DNA of 64,000 nucleotides. Source: JAYFNU01 sp964622315 (GTDB lineage: Bacteria; Bacillota; Clostridia; Oscillospirales; Ruminococcaceae). The stretch covers positions 22,887-86,886 of the forward strand of contig CAZUOY010000001.1 in assembly GCA_964622315.1 (NCBI GenBank), in the 5' to 3' direction. The translations under genes were made by a program, and so were the position numbers. Shown here piece by piece: positions 60,451-64,000 of this stretch; position 1 is the stretch's first letter, and every line of letters begins with the position of its first letter. The notes beneath the pieces were generated by a model that was given only the letters and a program-made list of their open reading frames with translations, made no database searches and was not told where the DNA came from.

Positions 60451-62190
60451 ATGAAAACAGTATGGGGCGAAAAGCTAAATAAGGAAAACCCTCTGCCGGA
60501 GTATCCGCGTCCACAGCTGGAGAGAAACAGCTATATTAACCTCAACGGCGTGTGGGAGTATGCGATAACAAAGGGCTTTGAAATACCAGCACAATACGAC
60601 GGAAATATTATTGTGCCGTTTTCACCCGAAACGGAGCTTTCGGGCGTGGGACAAGCGATATTGCCAGACGACACGCTTTGGTATCGTAGGACGTTCAAAT
60701 TGCCCGCGAGCTTTAATAAGGGATTGGTGCTCCTCAATTTCGGAGCGGTTGACCAGCTTTGCGAGGTGTTCGTTAACGGCGCGGCGGTCGGCGAGCATGT
60801 CGGCGGCTACACGGCGTTTTCACTGGATATTACCGACTCGTTAAATAAGGGTGAAAACGAGTTAATTGTAAGGGTAAAAGACGAGTCGGACAGTTCCTTT
60901 CGCTCGCGCGGAAAGCAAAAGCTTAAGCGCGGCGGCATTTGGTATACACCTCAAAGCGGAATATGGCAGACTGTTTGGCTCGAAAGCGTACCGAGAGAAT
61001 ATATTTCGCGGCTGATTATTAAGCCGCTTTTTGACGACAGCGCCATAGAGGTTACGGCGGTTTCAACAGCCGATATGAAATGCGAAGTTAAGGCGTGCGG
61101 CAGAAGGGCAAGCGGAGTAACGAACTCACCGGTTCAGCTCAACATCGGCGAATTTGAGCCGTGGAGTCCTGAAGCTCCAAAGCTTTATGATTTAGAGGTT
61201 ACGGCGGGAAAGGACTCTGTATCAAGCTACTTTGCCATGCGTAAGTTTTCTGTGGAAGCCGACGAAAACGGAACGAAGCGAATGTTTCTAAACGGGAAGC
61301 CGTATTTTCATAATGGGCTTCTTGACCAGGGCTATTGGAGCGACGGCTTTTACACCGCGCCCTCGGACGAGGCTATGGTTTACGATATATCCGCAATGAA
61401 GCTGCTCGGCTTCAATATGCTTAGAAAGCATATAAAAATCGAGCCTATGAGGTGGTACTACCACTGCGACAGGCTCGGTATGCTCGTTTGGCAGGATATG
61501 ATAAACGGCGGAGGCGAGTACAAGGCGGCAACAATAACACTTCCGCTCGTGACAGACAAGCATATCAGCGATAAAGAGTATACACGTTTCGCAAGGGAGA
61601 ACGAGCGCGGAAGGCGTGAGTATTGCGAGGAGCTTGTGGAGATGCTCAACCAACTAATCAGCGTGCCGTCAATCGCGCTTTGGACGCCCTTTAACGAGGG
61701 GTGGGGACAGTTCGACGCGGAAAAAGCAGTAAAGCTGATTTTGAGTTTAGACGACACCCGCATGATTGACCACGCCAGCGGCTGGCACGACCAAAAAATA
61801 GGTGATATTCGCTCGTGGCACGTATATTTTCGCCCGTACAAGTTCAAAAAAGACCCGCTTGGTCGCGCTGTGGCGCTGACCGAGTTCGGTGGATATAATA
61901 TGAGAGTAAGCGGTCACGCCTTTAATGAGCGAGATTTCGGCTACAAAAAGTTCAAAGATAAAGCGGAACTGAAAAAAGCCTTTATCAATCTGTACGAAAA
62001 GGAAATTATCCCCGCGAAGGCAAAGGGGCTTTGCGCGAGCGTTTATACTCAAGTAAGCGATGTGGAGGACGAGCTAAACGGGCTTTTGACCTACGACAGG
62101 CGCGAACTTAAGCTTACGCCCGAGGATATTGCCGATGTGGTTTCGCGACTCAACGACGGCGGGTTATTAGAACTTCAAGGTGGGAAATGA
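60451..62190 (+). CDS. Glycoside hydrolase family 2 enzyme (beta-galactosidase/glucuronidase-like)
   Basis: 579 residues, no signal peptide, so cytoplasmic. Sugar-binding domain with LPDDTLWYRRTFKLP and VFVNGAAVGEHVGGYTAFSLDIT; immunoglobulin-like domain; TIM barrel with LNGKPYFHNGLLDQGYW. Catalytic acid/base Glu416 in FNEGWGQFD and nucleophile Glu478 in TEFGGY. Shorter than LacZ because it lacks the last domains. Substrate is uncertain: the N-terminal layout resembles small GH2 enzymes acting on beta-galactosides or other beta-linked glycans of plants and host. No T-run terminator was found after it. Confidence 0.85.
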   Translation: MKTVWGEKLNKENPLPEYPRPQLERNSYINLNGVWEYAITKGFEIPAQYDGNIIVPFSPETELSGVGQAILPDDTLWYRRTFKLPASFNKGLVLLNFGAVDQLCEVFVNGAAVGEHVGGYTAFSLDITDSLNKGENELIVRVKDESDSSFRSRGKQKLKRGGIWYTPQSGIWQTVWLESVPREYISRLIIKPLFDDSAIEVTAVSTADMKCEVKACGRRASGVTNSPVQLNIGEFEPWSPEAPKLYDLEVTAGKDSVSSYFAMRKFSVEADENGTKRMFLNGKPYFHNGLLDQGYWSDGFYTAPSDEAMVYDISAMKLLGFNMLRKHIKIEPMRWYYHCDRLGMLVWQDMINGGGEYKAATITLPLVTDKHISDKEYTRFARENERGRREYCEELVEMLNQLISVPSIALWTPFNEGWGQFDAEKAVKLILSLDDTRMIDHASGWHDQKIGDIRSWHVYFRPYKFKKDPLGRAVALTEFGGYNMRVSGHAFNERDFGYKKFKDKAELKKAFINLYEKEIIPAKAKGLCASVYTQVSDVEDELNGLLTYDRRELKLTPEDIADVVSRLNDGGLLELQGGK

Positions 62191-62364
62191 TACTATAAGG
62201 CAACTGTAGAAATCATAGAACAAAGAACTTCTTGGTGGGATTTATTTTTTGAGGTACAAGTTTTGATGATTCTTAAGCATTTGCAATACCATTATATAAC
62301 AATATAAATTAAAATTTTGATATTTCTTTCTCTTGCTTAGGTGAAAGGATTAGATATTAAAAAC
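62191..62364. other. AT-rich spacer, no gene seen
   Basis: About 170 bases, visibly richer in A and T than the flanking genes, with no open frame, RNA gene or repeat I can support. It separates the host-like plus-strand block from the minus-strand secreted-protein pair and could mark an insertion boundary. Confidence 0.4.
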
Positions 62365-62397
62365 AAAACCTACCTTTACACAAAAAGGTAGGTTTTA
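62365..62397. terminator. Terminator of the secreted-protein pair
   Basis: AAAACCTACCTTT and AAAGGTAGGTTTT, perfect 13-bp arms around ACACAA, with T-runs on both strands. Confidence 0.8.
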
Positions 62398-62423
62398 TCT
62401 GTTTATTGCAATTTTTCGTTTTC

Positions 62424-63818
62424 TCATATTCTTTCAGCCTCCCACGCATCATATTCCCAATCAGAATAGCCCGTCCAACCGCTTTCGTTGTAGTCCCATA
62501 CCTTTTCCAGCCAATTACCATAGGTAATGGAGTTTGTCCAATTCCAATGCCCCCAAGTAGCAGAGCCGACGCCCGAACTGCTTGGCTCAGTATATACAAA
62601 GCTATCGTTTCTGTCGGTAGCCCGCGGGTCCGGCGGTGTTGTAATACCGAAGCCCACTATATTGCAAACCACATTATCGCAAGATAGCGTAACCTCGCTG
62701 TCGGCTTCCACCTTCACCGTAACCGTGCCTTCCGTGGCGGGTGTTCGCCACTTGCAGTACGATAGAACTGCCTTATCCTTCGGGATAATAACCTCTTGTT
62801 CAAACTCTCGTTTCGGGTAATTCGCGCCCTCAACGGTGAACTTTATCTTTGTCGGCGTGCTTTGTATGTCGCTGCCCGTCGTATTCTCCACTCGAACTGA
62901 GGTATATACTTCAGTATCGGTGTGATACTCGTATGTAGAGGGCGGTACGGGAACAGTAACATCTGGAGTATCTAACGGCGGGAGTTCCGGCGTTAGGCTT
63001 GCGCCGTTCTTACCGAAGGATACAATTCCTATACCGAGGTAGGATATAACATCCTCGCGGGAACGCCAAGAGATTGCCGCCGAAGGGTTGGCTTGAAAGC
63101 CAAGTTGAGGAGTTTCAAGGTAGATAGATAAGGGCAACTGCATACGGTATATGGAGTTTAACCCTTCCTGCATACCCCAAGAAGCCTGCGCCCAATATGC
63201 GAGTTCCGTGGCTGTGCCGGTTACGTTTATACCCCCGCAATGCACGGCACAAATAGGTTCAATAACAACGCAGCAAGTCTGAAAGCCGCCATTGACTTGA
63301 GTATAGATAGCGTTTTTAATCTCAGTACCGTCCTGCGCGGTGAAGCTCCCGAACGGCAGCCCAACCGTTGCGGCAATTCCTGCCAATATGTCATTTCTCG
63401 TAAAGTAATCGCGTATCTGAGCTACGTTACTCCCGCTTACGAGAACAATCATAGGCATATTACTCTTTGTGTAGTAGGTGTATCCGCCTTTATCCATAGC
63501 AATATCACTTATGCTGCGTATTGCACCGGAAATACCCATATCTCTGTAATACAGCTTAGAGTGCTTGCCGAAATGGTAGGTATTTGCTCCATAACAATTA
63601 GAGTTTAGCCAATCAAAGCTATCTCCCAACTGTACGCCGCCTTGTGTAACAACGGTAATTCTTGCGCCGCAATATGTTGGATTCCAATAGAAGTTAGAAC
63701 GGGCGTTGCCGAGTGTGCCGCCTGTTCCGCCTATGTTGCCGTCTGCGGCTAATACTTCAAGAGGAAGTAGCGTTATCATAGATAACGCTACTAATATTAA
63801 CGCTATCAGTTTTTTCAT
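62424..63818 (-). CDS. Secreted protein of unknown function
   Basis: 464 residues. Signal peptide 1-24 (hydrophobic core then EVLA-AD). The mature protein is rich in Gly, Thr, Ser, Tyr and Trp. Six Cys, including PTYCGARI, NSNCYGAN, QTCCVVIEPICAVHCGG, lie in the first half, which also has ISDIAMDKGGYTYYTK and SNMPMIVLVSGS. The second half (about 290-370) has a PELPPLDTPDVTVPVPP linker and an immunoglobulin-like stretch (VRVENTTGSDIQSTPTKIKFTVEG, KWRTPATEGTVTVKVEAD). The end is tryptophan-rich (TWGHWNWTNSITYGNW). I do not recognise the family. It starts 6 bases after the stop of the glycine-rich gene. Confidence 0.75.
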   Translation of the reverse strand: MKKLIALILVALSMITLLPLEVLAADGNIGGTGGTLGNARSNFYWNPTYCGARITVVTQGGVQLGDSFDWLNSNCYGANTYHFGKHSKLYYRDMGISGAIRSISDIAMDKGGYTYYTKSNMPMIVLVSGSNVAQIRDYFTRNDILAGIAATVGLPFGSFTAQDGTEIKNAIYTQVNGGFQTCCVVIEPICAVHCGGINVTGTATELAYWAQASWGMQEGLNSIYRMQLPLSIYLETPQLGFQANPSAAISWRSREDVISYLGIGIVSFGKNGASLTPELPPLDTPDVTVPVPPSTYEYHTDTEVYTSVRVENTTGSDIQSTPTKIKFTVEGANYPKREFEQEVIIPKDKAVLSYCKWRTPATEGTVTVKVEADSEVTLSCDNVVCNIVGFGITTPPDPRATDRNDSFVYTEPSSSGVGSATWGHWNWTNSITYGNWLEKVWDYNESGWTGYSDWEYDAWEAERI

Positions 63819-63824
63819 TATATA

Positions 63825-64000
63825 TTAACCCCACGACGCACTCTCAGAATGACCGCCGCCAGCATCCACAACTACGACTTCACCGAGACAACCGCCGCCG
63901 TCGCCGTAATCTACTTCGCCGCCGCCACCGCCGCCGTCGGGAACGCCGTCACCGTCGTTATCGACATAGCCGCCGCCACCGCCGGACGAGCCGTAACCGC
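63825..64000 (-). CDS. Glycine-rich protein with calcium-motif, partial
   Basis: The open frame enters from the right edge and ends at TAA 63825-63827; 58 residues are visible. It reads GYGSSGGGGGYVDNDGDGVPD, then GGGGGGEVDYGDGGGC and LGEVVVVDAGGGHSESASWG. DNDGDGVPD is the Asp-rich calcium-binding loop of thrombospondin type-3 repeats. The rest is glycine-rich linker. The N-terminus lies outside the window. It is directly followed by the secreted 464-residue protein gene, so the two probably form one operon of surface or secreted proteins. Confidence 0.7.
   Translation of the reverse strand, partial: GYGSSGGGGGYVDNDGDGVPDGGGGGGEVDYGDGGGCLGEVVVVDAGGGHSESASWG

Overview
The window reads as a chromosomal piece of an uncultured, Gram-positive, anaerobic member of the Clostridia, most likely an Oscillospirales/Ruminococcaceae-type gut bacterium. 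The evidence is the firmicute-style regulatory sites (a perfect CIRCE element before htpG, a Bacillus-type LexA box before dinB, a YtrA-type GntR operator), lipoproteins, a Tad pilus locus without an outer-membrane secretin, a group B-like [FeFe] hydrogenase and a family 94 disaccharide phosphorylase. Three N blocks (18050-18059, 25730-25829, 57301-57310) show that this is a gapped scaffold, probably from a metagenome; two of them interrupt genes.

Layout. 0-6.3 kb: an oligopeptide-type ABC importer (two permeases, two ATPases) followed by its lipoprotein binding protein, which appears circularly permuted. 6.4-13.4 kb: MATE and MFS transporters, a ferritin-like protein, a nitroreductase, a membrane-anchored hydrolase and a charged orphan protein. 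13.5-19.7 kb: a P-loop kinase with a DUF2087 partner, a membrane diguanylate cyclase, SOS-controlled DNA polymerase IV, a ZIP metal transporter, a small membrane protein and the hydrogenase. 19.7-24.0 kb (minus strand): a Gld-like ABC system with its auxiliary proteins. 24-28 kb: a zinc-ribbon membrane protein, a low-molecular-weight phosphatase, a tandem hairpin repeat array with a gap, a lipoprotein and an esterase. 28-34.3 kb: the family 94 phosphorylase, then an Hpt protein overlapping a 1094-residue c-di-GMP/receiver protein. 34.4-38.3 kb: an Old-Yellow-Enzyme/FAD reductase with two-subunit aconitase X. 38.3-42.2 kb (minus): a sugar-binding-domain diguanylate cyclase and a GntR-regulated ABC exporter. 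42.3-49.7 kb: CopZ/CopA, fumarase plus malic enzyme, a TM2 protein and HtpG. 49.9-59.4 kb: the Tad (Flp) pilus locus. 59.5-62.2 kb: DegV and a family 2 glycosidase. 62.4-64 kb (minus): two secreted-type proteins of unknown role, the second cut by the window edge.

How the parts fit. Peptide uptake, the family 94 phosphorylase and the family 2 glycosidase suggest a fermenter of peptides and plant or host glycans. Fumarase and malic enzyme link C4 acids to pyruvate, and the hydrogenase suggests H2 handling or sensing. Three c-di-GMP enzymes (two with intact GGDEF motifs, one with an intact EAL domain and two decayed GGDEF domains) share the window with the pilus locus, so second-messenger control of surface attachment is plausible but unproven. 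The observations I rate highest are the permuted binding protein, the aconitase X plus ene-reductase operon, the GGDEF-REC-GGDEF-EAL protein with its Hpt partner, and the Tad locus carrying DUF192 and DivIVA-like genes.
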